Positions 1 to 12,216 of a stretch of 64,000 nucleotides of DNA are shown piece by piece (position 1 is the stretch's first letter; the number at the start of each line of letters is the position of its first letter). Position numbers and translations under genes: made by a program. Origin of the DNA: Pyrocephalus nanus (lineage: Eukaryota; Chordata; Aves; Passeriformes; Tyrannidae); contig CM076264.1 of the NCBI GenBank assembly GCA_038380795.1, positions 5,458,001-5,522,000 on the forward strand, read 5' to 3'. Under the pieces are notes generated by a model that did no database searches, was not told where the DNA came from, and saw only the letters and a list, made by a program, of their open reading frames with translations.

Positions 1-1589
1 GAAAGAATTGGGCTGAGGGAATTCATAAACACACAGATCTCAGTCAGAGAAAGAGATCTATTTTCTTTAGTAGAATCTTGTTTACCTTATTGAAGACACA
101 CTGCAGGCCTTTCCTGAGTTTCTTGGAAAGGATAGCCCTACTCAGTACTACAAGAGCAAGCAAATGACAACTTGTTGTGAACCAATATTTCTGGGAGATG
201 TGAGAACATAACACAAATAAACACAGCTTTCTGTGGGACTTCATGGTCCTGTATGAAAATTAACATGTGGCTTCATTAAGTATCTGTAATATTTTGGGTG
301 GACACAGCTTGATTTTCCCAGCTTGGGAGAACAAGAATATTTATTTCTCAGGGCTCAATGGCAATATTTTTGCTTACAATGAATAATGCTTGACAGAATG
401 AATAATAGGCCAGGGAAAATGTAAATATATAGATATAATGTAGAGCCTTTTGCTAGAAAGTCAGCCTGAGTCCTTTGGTCTTTTCTTAGGACAATAGGGA
501 GACTTTTAATTATTAGTTGTGTTTCATTTCTTGATATTCTCTTTATTTATAAGTGCTGGGTTAACACAATGATGCCAGGCAGCATGGAAAAGACAAATTA
601 TTCCAGTGGCTCCTTGGGCAAGCTCGTTCAGGCAGGGCAAGCCCAACCTGGCCACCGCTGGCTGTGGTTTCTGGGAGAGCCGGATGAGACCAAAAGAGCT
701 CTGTGTTCTCCAGCCGGTGTGTGCCAAGAGAGGGGGATGAATCCATGGAGAAAAATTTGTCATTGCCCTGAAGGACTGCAGGTCTGCCAGCAAGCTGGAC
801 GAAGGGAGTCTTCAACAGCTGCCAAAACCTAAAGCAAACCAGCCCTGAAGTGTTTTTTATACCTGCATAAAAGTGTAGAGCTTTGTATTTAAAGAATGGG
901 TTCTGTTGTGACAATTTTATCTTAACGTGTCAGAATTTAAAAAGAAATGAGTGGTGTGAGTAAGAAAAGCTGTGCATTCTTTCCAGAGGTGACTTTCTAA
1001 CTAAAGCCAGAGCCATTTGTCTTGAAGCTCATTTCACATTAGGACGTGTTTCTCACAATATGTTAAGCCCTAAGGGGATGCTAAGATGAAAAATGTGTTT
1101 TAATTATTTCATCTGGGTTAAACAAAGAGACTTGAAACTTTATCTCTTCTTTCTACAGCCATCCATGCATGAAATTAAGAGAATTCTATAATACACAGCA
1201 GAGAAATAGAGTACCAAGAATACAATGACGTGGAAATCCAGCACAAACTCAGCACTGGGCACGGAGGGGAGCAACTTTTCTGTGGGGAACTAATCTCACA
1301 AAATTCCCTGGTAAGGTTTGTGAACAATACAATTGTGCGTCTTTGTAGATATGTTGTCTTGTATTAAAGATTAAATTAATTGAAAATAGCAAAGAGGAAT
1401 CTATAAGAGCAAGTGGGAGTTATCGGTGGTAACAAACGATGCTGATTATTTCACAGGTGAGGGTTGACTTACCCTATGATATCACATGAAAATGCTTAGT
1501 TCTTCCCAAAATGTGGGACCTAGCATCCAAGGTAGGAAAAGAGGTGCCATGAGGTAGCCTCTTGTCTGCTTTCCTTCTCTGGGGCAAAA
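1..1589. other. Intergenic, no gene seen
   Basis: AT-rich sequence. Overlapping 87-117 codon frames on both strands around 524-914 have no domain, no splice logic and no codon bias; I read them as chance in a slightly GC-richer patch. Nothing else recognised. Confidence 0.7.
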
Positions 1590-1700
1590 ATCATAGAATT
1601 TCAGAAGCACAGAAAGGTTTGGATTGAAAGGGATCTTAGAGATCATCTTGTTCCAAGCCCCCTGCCATGGGCAGGGATGCTTTCCACTAGACCAGATGAA
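1590..1700 (-). mobile_element. CR1 LINE 3' end fragment
   Basis: On the + strand it begins TCATAGAATTTCAGAAG and continues through GGGATCTTAGAGATCATCTTG and a CCATGGGCAGGGATGC block, the reverse complement of an avian CR1 3' end. Only the last 110 bases remain. It is clearly diverged and non-functional. Confidence 0.85.
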
Positions 1701-3698
1701 TCACTGTTGTAGACTGTTTATCTTCCAAATTGCATGGCTGCAGCCTAAGAAACTCAGTATTTCCCTCTCCCAGACTGCTGGCTGGTTTGGCAATCAGGAT
1801 TGACCTTACCTATGCAGCAGAGGATGAAATAACACTTAAAAAGTGTTCAATGATGAAGAATTCATCATGCTGAGCTGGGCTACAGGGACTCTGAGGTCTT
1901 GACTTGAGATCCAGAGATAATAGGAACGAAATACCTATGGGCTGAGGACAGCAACTGGCACTCTTTGGAGAGATGAGCAATTTTCAGACACCTCTATGCT
2001 GCCATGCTAAAATCTGCATCAATAAAGGTAACCTTAACGTTACATTTTCATTGCAAAATTAAAACACCTGTTACATCCCAGAGGAATTGGACACAGCCTG
2101 TGTATTTGATGAAGATTAGTTTAGCTTGTGCACTAATGTGCTTTCTGATCATTTCACCTTAATTAAAATGTAGCTTCACCAGTGACTAACTCCTTAACAA
2201 AATCTGTCACAAGTTTTATTTTATAACATGCTACTCATCAAACAAATTTTCTTTGTTGCTTACATGATTGAGTGCCAAATGATCACTCTTTTGTTTCCAG
2301 ATAACTTTTTTTAATGGAAGAAATTAGAGATGATATTAGAATAGCTAAATAGGGTTCATGAGTAAGAAACCAGAACTGTGCATGAGAATACAAGCTGGGC
2401 AAATTATTTATTGGAAATTCAATTAATAAAATTGTATGATAATTTAAATTTTTGTTCCTATGTTTTATTTCTCATTTGTTAATTTTTTGTTTGTTCCCTA
2501 AACCATAATTCAAAAAGGCTGAAAAGAGGAAAGTGCAGTGAAATTGATACAGAAGCATGTTATATACATGGAAACTCTTTTAAACTCATCTGGGTTTCTT
2601 TAGTCTTGGCTTGGATGATCTTGACTGAGGTTGTAGAATACATAATCCACTGCCAAAAAAGCGTCCTGCATTGTAAATTGAGAAAATGGCATTCTGCCCT
2701 CCTCCCAGCTCCAGAAAACCCCCCAAAAATCTAGAGCAGCCATATTCTGTTACAAAGCAGAAGTCTGAATATCAGTCCAATCAAAATCAATGATTATACT
2801 CCTCTGTCAAACTGTGGCCATGATTATGGCTCCCTGAGAATAAATTTATTTGCAGTTTGGCATAATCTGTGTTTATTTTTTTAATTCAGTTTGAATTCGA
2901 TTAATTAGTTCAAAGCAATGAAACAGCAATGAAAAGTTAATTAGCCCAAGCAGAGGAGAAGATGAATTAACACTACATGGCTCCTTGAAAAAAAGACAGT
3001 GCTTCTTTGGAAAACACAGAAAAGAAGCAGTATATTGGGGTGTTTAGCATATTTATCATGTAAGGAAAGAAAACACACTAAACCCATCAATGTTGTGATG
3101 CAAAATATAATTCTTTTTCACTGTAGATGTTATTTATTTTGTATCCACGAGTGTTCTTGCCACTCACAACAAGATACAGAGATCAAAGGTAGCAGGTTGA
3201 TGTGGGATTCACTAGATGGAAGCAAAGGAAAAAAAAACCCAAAACACCAGGAGAACAGGAGCAGCTGGACTTACTGTACTTGCCTGAATTAAGTCAGACA
3301 CACGTGTGCAGAGTTGGACCCAAATCCACACATCACTGTAAAACCAGTGAAGTGAATCAATACAAGGAGTTAACAAAGCCAATTATTGTGCACCAAGTAG
3401 CTTTGCTGAGTGGGTTTGCTCAGGAGAGACAGTTCATAGATTCTGAGTATTTGAAAAGCCTCACAGATGCCTGATTGGTGGCAACCAGTTGTCTATCTTT
3501 AGGCAACCCTTGGTGCTCTGTGTATTTAAACTGTTTATTTGCTTTGCGTTTTGTTTACATCCTCTGGTTTGCTCCTGTGCCACCCACAGAAATCTCTCTG
3601 CTGCCATCCCTAAAGGACAAATACTGCAGCAAAGTAAATACGTAACATGAGAGGGGAAAAAATAAAAACAGTAGAGGCCACAGATGTATTTGATATGA

Positions 3699-3736
3699 CA
3701 AAAAACCCAAACCAAACCAACAAACAAACAAAAAAG
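3699..3736. repeat. A/C-rich simple repeat
   Basis: ACCCAAACCAAACCAACAAA then (ACAA)n and a short A run. Confidence 0.8.
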
Positions 3737-3948
3737 GATTACGAGCTCAGTTTCAGCTCGACAAGGGTATTGCTTGCCTGGTATTTACTTCTGACCTACT
3801 ATGTCAGATTTGCAGTCTGAAAGCTGCCACCTTTCAGATAAACCAGCCTCAAAACCTACTACTGAGTAATCACGAGGTGCAAAGTGAACTATATGAGAAA
3901 ATTTAAAAATTTATCTTAAGTAACAAAGAAAAATGTGGGACTGAAGTG

Positions 3949-3990
3949 TGCAAAGCAAATGAGAGGATGAAGTTGCAAAGCAAATGAGAG
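3949..3990. repeat. Short direct duplication, 25-base period
   Basis: The 17-mer TGCAAAGCAAATGAGAG occurs at 3949-3965 and again at 3974-3990, probably a local tandem duplication. Confidence 0.85.
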
Positions 3991-4198
3991 ATGTGTAGAA
4001 ATGGTTGGTGTTGATGTGTGTATATTGAGTCAGGGCTGCATGCTGGACTCTGAGAACTGAAGATGAAGGTTCCAGAAACAGCTAGAGACTTTTGGAGGGA
4101 TTTGTACCTTGCCAGTAAAGCTACCACACAATTCTCCATGAGAATTGTTCCCCAAACCCTCCCACTCTCAAAACTCCCAGCAGTTTCTATAGTTAAAA

Positions 4199-4340
4199 CC
4201 ATAGAATCATTTAGGTTGGAAAAAACCTTAAGGATCTTTGAGTCCAACCATTAACCCAAAACTGTGAAGGCCATCACTAAAACTAAGTGCTACATCTACA
4301 TGTCTTTTAAGTAGGGTAAAGGGCTGCAATCCACTTATTG
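4199..4340 (-). mobile_element. CR1 LINE 3' end fragment
   Basis: It starts CCATAGAATCATTTAGGTTGG, then GAGTCCAACCATTAACCC, GGCCATCACTAAA and CTACATCTACATGTCTTTTAA, all in CR1 order on the minus strand. The inner 30 bases are too diverged to set the boundary exactly. Confidence 0.9.
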
Positions 4341-6179
4341 ACATAAAAAATCATTTTAAATTATCATGATCTTCAAGGGCCTATTTATAGAAATAAGCCC
4401 TTTCAGATAGTTTTAATTAATGCCATTCATAACCAGGGTCTGGTGTCCTAATGGTCCCTGGAAACTGAAAGTCCCAAACTATTTAAATCAAGAGGAGTCT
4501 TTAATGGTAACAGAATTCTCCATGACTTCCAAGTAGGGCAGGTGGAAGTTTGCAGCAGAAAACAGTATTGACATTTTGTAGTCACTGCATTAAAACATTC
4601 AGTAATGGGCAAATAAGAGAAATTAGGGTAAACAAAAGAGTATGTGTTTGTAGAGGTAGGTATGATACGCCTCAGGGGTGCTGTGAGCACAGAAACGAAG
4701 TCCAAGTGACTCAGCATCCAAGAAAAGCACATTTATCTTCAAGACATGTTCATTTCTCTACCTGCATAATGGCATATTATATTCTTAAGAGAGTATTAAG
4801 GTAGAAGTATTTGCACATTTTTAATGCATAAAGCCCTTTTTATATAATAAGTATGTTATTGTTTTCCTGTCAATGGCAAATACTGTTACTCTGTTAGTAT
4901 ATTTATTTTTCTCTGTGGTGACCTGTAATTCTGTTCAGAATTCTGCTGTACATCTCAAACAGCAACTACAGCCAGAAGTATAACCAGCTCCTTTATAATT
5001 CCTCAATTAACTTTTGACCTTCAGTTTCCTATTTCCTATGTCACTGTCACAAAATAAATACCAACTCCATGGCCACTCATTTGCAATAGTCCTGGAACGC
5101 TTTGGTGTGTGCACTACAACAGGAAAAAGGAAACAGGACCTTAACTCCTTGAGAACTGAGTCATCACCAGCCTATGAAAGTATAAACAGCGGGAAACATA
5201 AATAAAGAGCAAAAATGAACAAAAAGAGCCTGTGGAAACAGACTGTAAAGCAATGAAACCACTCCAGAGATGAGAATACCTAGGAACACTCCTATGTCTG
5301 AAGGTGGTGTTAAAACAACAGCATTAATGAGGGCATAGGAAAGGCAAAACAAAACAAACCCATTAAACCCAGTATTTTGACCTTCTAGTAACATGCCAAT
5401 TATGGTCAATATTGTTTTCAAGAGACTTCTTTACTCAGGAAAACTTCAAAACCTGATGTGCTTTGATAAGCAATATTCTTTTAAAGTAAGTCTGAACTAA
5501 CAGTTTAAAGCTAAATAACAGAGAGGCCTGAATAAAAATCCTTGAAAGGTTTTAGTTAAGGTCAGTGGGCTTACTGGCACCTAGAAAATAAATGGTGCTT
5601 TTAGAGATCTACTGCAATAGGATAAGCACAACCGTAGCTTGTGATAGGATATTGTCCTAGCACACTGGAAATGAAGCTTCCAGACCATCTTCCACAAGCT
5701 TTCAATGTTTTATTTAGTTATGATTTCTTGCAGCGTGAGTGGAAAATCTTACGAAGAAAAGATTATCTCCTCTAAAGGCTGGGACAGGGACACTAACATA
5801 CAAAATCATCTTCCTATTTGCTTCCTTTCTAGCAGTCCTGGGAACAGAGCAAGGGAAAGAGCTGCTCTTCCTACTAGGGTGTTTTTATCTTTATTAAAGC
5901 TGCTTTGACAAGAGGAGCAGCACTCTTCTGAGGTTTCTCAAGCCTTCAGTGCTTTCTCCCATTGTTTCTTCATATCAGCCTAGGAGTCTAGAATAAAAAT
6001 AGAGAGGGAGAAATATAAGGGGGGACTTGTTTCTGATGAAGAAGGCTCTAATCACAGATGCCCGCAGGTACCAGGGACTGCTCTAGGTGCTCGATACCCT
6101 TTCTGCAGGTACACCCTATCAGATGCTAAGAATCAATATAGCCCCACTACATGAGAGATTCCTCAGTAGCCACTAAGAA
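4341..6179. other. Intergenic, no gene seen
   Basis: Unremarkable AT-rich sequence with scattered short open frames below 95 codons. No transposon or RNA gene recognised. Confidence 0.65.
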
Positions 6180-6285
6180 GACAAAAAAGCCAAAACCACA
6201 AACAACAAAAAAGCCCACTCCACTTCCCCAACCCAACCTTCCCTCCCCCACCCCCAACAACAAAAAAAGCCCCAACCCAAAACTG
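6180..6285. repeat. A/C-rich low-complexity stretch
   Basis: Dominated by CAAAA, CCAAC and CCCCAC words with almost no T or G. The overlapping minus-strand open frame with GGGGG residues is a by-product. Confidence 0.75.
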
Positions 6286-6419
6286 GAAGCCCTTTCTACC
6301 CTGTCTTTTTAAGGATTTTAACTCCCCTGGGCTCCACCCACCATCCCAGGTGAAAGACATAAGTCCTGCAATCAAAGAGTTTGAGCAGTGATGCATAAAT
6401 AGTGCACCTAGGGGCAAAG

Positions 6420-6423
<4 letters not shown>

Positions 6424-6459
<36 letters not shown>
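6424..6459. repeat. Poly(A)36 tract
   Basis: 36 consecutive A, followed shortly by TGTCTGTGTGTGTAG. I found no target-site duplication or retrocopy body beside it. Confidence 0.95.
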
Positions 6460-6462
<3 letters not shown>

Positions 6463-9400
6463 GTGTCTGTGTGTGTAGCTTTTGGCAGAGAAGATTCAAC
6501 ATCTAATAGTGCCCTTGGGACTGGTTGTAGCGGAGAAGGTGAGTTAATTTTCCTTTAGTAAAAAAGTAATAGGAAAGAGAATATATGTGAAATTATCTGT
6601 TGTAAACTACTTTTTCTTGTGGGAGCATGTTCTAGTACTAGAAGAGGATGAATTTTATATCGCTTGTTGCAATGCAGCAATGAGCATTTAGTGAAACTGG
6701 AGGCTGTTTTATACCTTAAGTAATATCTCTTGTGACTACATATGAGGAAAAAGAAAGACAATAAATAGCATATTAGTGGTAGAAGAAGGGTGAGAGAGAT
6801 AATTTATGTAACTCAAAGCTTTTTCTAAAGACTTGTGAGAAGAGGTGAGGATGGGCTGGTACAGGGTCTGAAAGCTGCATTCTGCAGGCCCATTCAACAT
6901 TTACTTAACCCACTATGACAATTTTTAGGCTGTGTAATGATTTTTAAGGTTACAGCCAAAATGTAAAAAAAGATTAAATACAGTGTTTCACTGATCCAGG
7001 AAAGACTTACTGCTTCTTTGTTGTCTTTCTGCTGATTCCCATATCTCTTGACCCTATGATGTTAAGTCATGAAACAGTTTTAGTAAACCAGGGTATAGAA
7101 TTAAAGAAACGTAACAAAACCCTTATTGTAAATGTAAATATAAATTTCCAAGGCTTAAGTTCTGTATATAATTGGTATTTTTATAATGATTCAAAATATG
7201 TATAAAAATAAAAGATAATCAAGAGAAGGGACTAGGCTATTAAAGCCATATTTCTGCAATAAAGTATTTGCATAAACATGATAGTAATTCTGTTGAGTTC
7301 AAATACAGTATGATCATGAAAAGTTTAATTAAATTACAATTTAAAATATGGGAACCATCTGCACTGCAGTGTGAATTGTAGTGCTACACAGGGAATATTG
7401 ATGATGAGTTTTGTATTGTGTAGTAAAATAAAATGTACCAAAGCTCTGCCTATTTTCCAGTCCCTTCAACATTTGCTATTACTAGAGCATTCCCCTTGGC
7501 CTTGTCGAACTTATTACTGAGTGTTACACTTCTATGGCTCCATAATTGCTTCAAAGACTTTGCAAAAGTTGAACCTAATATGTTTTATCATTTGTGTGCC
7601 TTCTCCAAGTTTAGTCAAAATAGAAGGAATAGAAATGACACAGAGCTGGGTGAACTTGCAGAAAGAGTTCTTGCTGGATTGTTTTAATGCTAGTAGCAAA
7701 TATATTAGAGGGTAGCAGCTGAACATGATTTAGAACTCTGCTGGAGACTTGGGTTTATCTCTGCTACTGCTGATGTTTTTTGACCTTGAGAGAATAACAT
7801 AGGGGACACACCAGGAAAAGACAGCTGAACTACTAAGCCAACAGGTATTTTTCAGCTACTGAAAAATATTGATTTGGTCTGATGTAATTGTTTATTAAAA
7901 GCAATACACAGCAACACTTCTGGTGCTCCTGGCTCCAAGACTGAAACCCCTGCGAAGAGCAGTAGGATTGCAGTGGACATTTGGAGGTTATGGTGTGTGT
8001 GCTGCAGATGCCCCTCTTTTTGGAGGCTGCTTTCCAGGATGTAAAGAAGTGATATTTTCCCCACTGTGTAGGAGCTTGAGCCCCTCATTCCTCAGCCTTT
8101 CCACACCTATACAAAGCACTTCTGCAAGGGAGCAGGTGGCACTGAGGACTGCTGGCCTGCAGTTTTCACTAATGGACTTCAGTACGAGGTGAAGAACCTT
8201 TCTTTGATTTGCTATTTTGTTGGTTAATAGCATCCTTCCCTTCCCAGTTTTTCTTGGGTGCCTGGATGGAGGACTGAGATGGGATGTAACAGGGGGTGCA
8301 GCAGCGTGTTGTCAGTAATGCTGTACAGTGGCCTCCTGCTACCACTTGATCCTGCAGCAATTTCCACAGCTGATGGCTTTTAGCAGGATTTCAGGCTAAT
8401 TCAAGGAGGATGGTTCGGAGGGAAGGCAAACAAAAGGACCATTAGGGGCTCTGGTAGAAAGGGAGAAGAAATTAAAGGGAGTATTCTTTGAAGGGAATGA
8501 AAAAGAAGTGGTGGGAAATGTCTTAAATATTCTGAGAAGCAGTTTAAGGAGATTGGGCTGTGCAATTGGGCATCTTGTGAAATCAGAAGTGCAAACTGAA
8601 TAGGTACTTTGTAAGATAGTTCAGGACAATTTATCCCCCATACATTTTAAGAACAACCACAGGAAATTTTTTTTATTTTACTAACTGAGGCTTAGGGAGG
8701 AAAACTCTTACGTTGTATCATATGCATTTGGGTGAGAGGATGTTTTCTCTGGACTGTGGCATAAACTAGTTGTCTATTTTCACCTCTAACTCCTGAAAAT
8801 CTGAGTACATTTAGGACTAGATTTGCCATCCCATGCTCCTCCAGACTTAAACAGGGGAAATAATTAAAAGCATGGAGGAAGAGGCAAGGGTAGTTGGTTT
8901 TCAATGGTTTTGATAGAGAGAAAAAAGCTTTTGCAAGGAAAAAGCAAGAAAAATTGGCTTCAGACAACATATTTTACATATGAGCTCTACGTAAAAGTGT
9001 AAACAAAGTGGGTTAATTTAAAGGAAACAGGAAATAACTGACTGCTATTGGGAGCTGGTGCAGAATTGATGCTGCATCAGATATGCCTATATGTTATGCA
9101 GTAATGTTACGGGGCAGTATTGATGAATCAGGAAATGTAACCCCAAAGGTGTGACCAGCAGTCCCAGGTGACTGAGTCTCCAGCTATGGAGACTGCATCT
9201 TTTGCAGATTTGCTTTTGAACTGACTAATGAAACATTAGTCAACTTCCAGTATGATTTGAGTACACTGAGTAAAATTAGTCACGAGCAGAGTCTCTCACT
9301 GTAGCAAGAAAATTGCCGTAAATACTGAAGGCCTATAAAATCCATTAATGGTGATGCATTTCTGTTCTTTTGGGTTTGGTACATTACTGATAATTAGCAC

Positions 9401-9521
9401 CTCTCAGGGGATTCCTGTTATCTGTATTAGCTGAGCACTGTGATCCTCTGTGGCCACAGAACTGTGGAGCCCCTCATGCTAAGGATGCTCATAAGGAGTG
9501 CTTTTGGACTGCATCTGTGTT

Positions 9522-9539
9522 AAAAAAAAAAAAAAAAAA
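9522..9539. repeat. Poly(A)18 tract
   Basis: 18 consecutive A with no associated element recognised. Confidence 0.9.
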
Positions 9540-9873
9540 TCCAAACTCACATGCCTTACAAAGAAAGTCTAAAATACAGTTGTATTGAAAATCCCAGGTA
9601 ATTACCTTTTTTTTATAATGAAAACAAATTACATAGACAGATGTAAGTTGTTAAAAGGAATGTAAAAGTTATTGCGTCCTACTTCCTGTAGAACAGTGTG
9701 TTGGCATCAGGGGGGATGCTTGTGGTAGGTTATTTTTATTAATTGTATATGGTGTTGTTTATGCATTTAGTAATATTTGCTGAGTGACAATTTCCTTACA
9801 CCTAAGCGATCCTCTTTTGATTGGATAAACAGAAATTCCTAGGTTTAGGGGTGTGAAGTAAAGCCTATCAACG

Positions 9874-9904
9874 TTTTTTTGTTTTTTGTTTTTTTTTTTT
9901 TTTT
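9874..9904. repeat. Poly(T) tract with two interrupting G
   Basis: T7-G-T6-G-T16 pattern. Confidence 0.9.
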
Positions 9905-12183
9905 GGATACAACAAACTCAAATTTGCATTCTTATCAGTTCTTAAACATAGGCCACAGGCTATTTATTGTTCTTGAGAACTTTAAAAGAACCCCAGTTGA
10001 TTTGGCTGTTCTAAGCACTGGTTTCCATTTTACATAAAGAATAGGAAATCATAATGTCTTTCTTCAGTGTGAAATATTAAGATGTTAGACCAATTTTTAG
10101 ACAAATTTATTGTTTGTCTGGACAATTATACTTAGTTCATTGAGGTTACTATTCATGATTTGCATGTCTAATAAATAATGCATGTTCTAACTAGTCTATG
10201 AAAACCCCAGAACAAAGATGAATTCCCAAAGGACTGATGGTGGATAGAAATGTAACATAAAATATATATAAATGTCATAATAACTTAGCTCTTAAGGTTT
10301 TCACTGGGGTATCTGAACCAGGTCCCTACATGCTGTACTGTTTCCTATTGTTCACATCTTGCCTTTCAATATTTCCCTGAGCTAAAATAGCTTTACTTGG
10401 CAGTAACTATATTGCAAAATTAGCAGTCTGGGTTTGCTATGTTTAATATTCAGCATAATTTTAAATCATGTAATGATGTCATTAGCAGTTTGGTAAAAGC
10501 AAAACTGGATGGGAGGGAAAGAGAATTGGCATGGGACAGTCTTGTGATCTGTATTCCAGCCACGAGCTTCTGTTTTCCAACTGTGGTGTGAACCTCCAGA
10601 CAACAGCAAGGAGCAGGCAATTGTAAATACCTGGTATCTTGGGTAGGTCTGAAAGTATTTCCCATATCTGGGGTAGGTTTTCATATGACTCCTCATGGCA
10701 TGTCTTCCTGCAGAGCCCCATCAGAGCTGGGACATTCAGCTATAATGCAATGCGCTCACACCATTCCCTTGGCCAAGGCTGTTACTGCACCTGCATAGGG
10801 AGGCTGCTACATCAAAGGCAACACATGAAAGGGAGAAAACCCCAGCAAACTTAGGGATTTGATTATTTGTGTAAATCATCATAGATGTGGCATCTTTCTT
10901 TGATGTAGCCAGCACAGCAAAAGGTTGGAAGGTCAGACTTAAATGTGAACTGCTTTCCAGCTCCAGCATTGATCCTCCTCCAGAATAAGGTTTTGGTGCA
11001 GTAGTTTCCCCTCCTCATCCCTCCCTCTTTTCAGAGTTTCCATGTGGAGCTATTGCTCATTCATTACTTATGCAACTGCTGAAAATAATAATACCAGAAG
11101 GTGCTGATTAATAGCCCAGTCTCTCTTTTGGCATCCTGGGGGCTTCAAACTAGTCCTCCAAGTATGAATTATAAGGGTATTTCAACGAAGCTGCAATCTG
11201 CATGCTGGAATCTCCTTGGAATTGAGCTAGAAGAACCACAATAAAATGATGCTTTTTGCAAAATCAGGCTCCTGCTGGAGACAATGAGGTTGGGAAGGTG
11301 CCCTGAACCTGGGAGATGCAAACTTGGGCTCCTCTCTGTGCTGACAAGTAGCCTAACGCTGAATGTCACTGAGGTTCCTTGAATCCCTGGTGTCACCCCT
11401 ATCAGAGCAAGCATATTGGTATTGAATCAACAAATGGTAAATTAGAAACCTTACTTAGTGTTCAGTATCTTTGATTAAAACAGCAGATGCTTTTTATGTT
11501 ACTTGATCGAGATAACTGTAGCTCATTTGCTTAAGTTAATTAGCTGGGGTACTGTTATCAGTGTCTGCCAAACAACATGGAATTTTTCCTAGGAAAAGTC
11601 TCTGTTAAGGGAACTAGGTAAAACCCCATGTTGCTGGTCCATGACAATATAGCATTGCCTGACTGATCAAGTTTGGTGTAACTATTTACATGAGCTACAA
11701 TTCTTCTCTTTGTCTCGCATGACATGGAATCCACAGGGCAGGTTTGCTGTGGAAACTCCAGGGAGCAGGAAGTTTGGATTGCAACTCACTCCTTAAAATT
11801 CTTAATCACGAGGGAAATCTCAGTGAAGGCAGGATTATGTCAGTGAAACAGATTTAACATCAGTACTTTTAAGGGCTGATTTTGTTCTTGTATTTGAATA
11901 ACTTCTAATGCTGCATGACACCAGGCTTCCTGTACTTTTAAAAACATCTTTCAAATACAGAAATTCAAGTCCATTTGTCTCCTCAGCATAATGAGGAAAG
12001 GGTTTTAGGACTGTGAACGTGAAAGAATAGAGATGTTCCTGAAGTGAAACTCTTTTTGGTCCTTCTTGTCATTATTATTCTATAAATAGGGGTGAATTAT
12101 CAATAAATGTCCATGCTCAAGTCAAATTGTTTCTGTAAATTGGACAGACAATTGGAGAAAAGCAGAGATGTACTGACAAATTA

Positions 12184-12216
12184 CCCATGGGATAGTGCAG
12201 TGATCTATCCCATGGG
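12184..12216. repeat. Perfect 12-bp inverted repeat
   Basis: Left arm CCCATGGGATAG (12184-12195) and right arm CTATCCCATGGG (12205-12216) with a nine-base loop TGCAGTGAT. Each arm also contains the palindrome CCCATGGG. Confidence 0.95.

Larger units (their letters stand above)
1701..4198. other. Intergenic, no gene; AT-rich candidate conserved block at 2820-2960
   Basis: No coding exon seen. Around 2820-2960 there is a dense set of TTAATTAG, CGATTAATTAG and GTTTATTT words resembling vertebrate enhancer sequence. Open frames of up to 114 codons overlap on both strands and look random. Confidence 0.55.
6460..12183. other. Intergenic, only simple repeats seen
   Basis: Apart from the poly(A) and poly(T) tracts at 9522 and 9874, I recognise no element. 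Open frames are short (no more than 92 codons), overlap on both strands and lack splice-bounded structure. Confidence 0.6.

Noticed and set aside
561..914. 117-codon minus-strand and 87-codon plus-strand frames
   Set aside because: They overlap in antisense, with no conserved domain and no promoter features.
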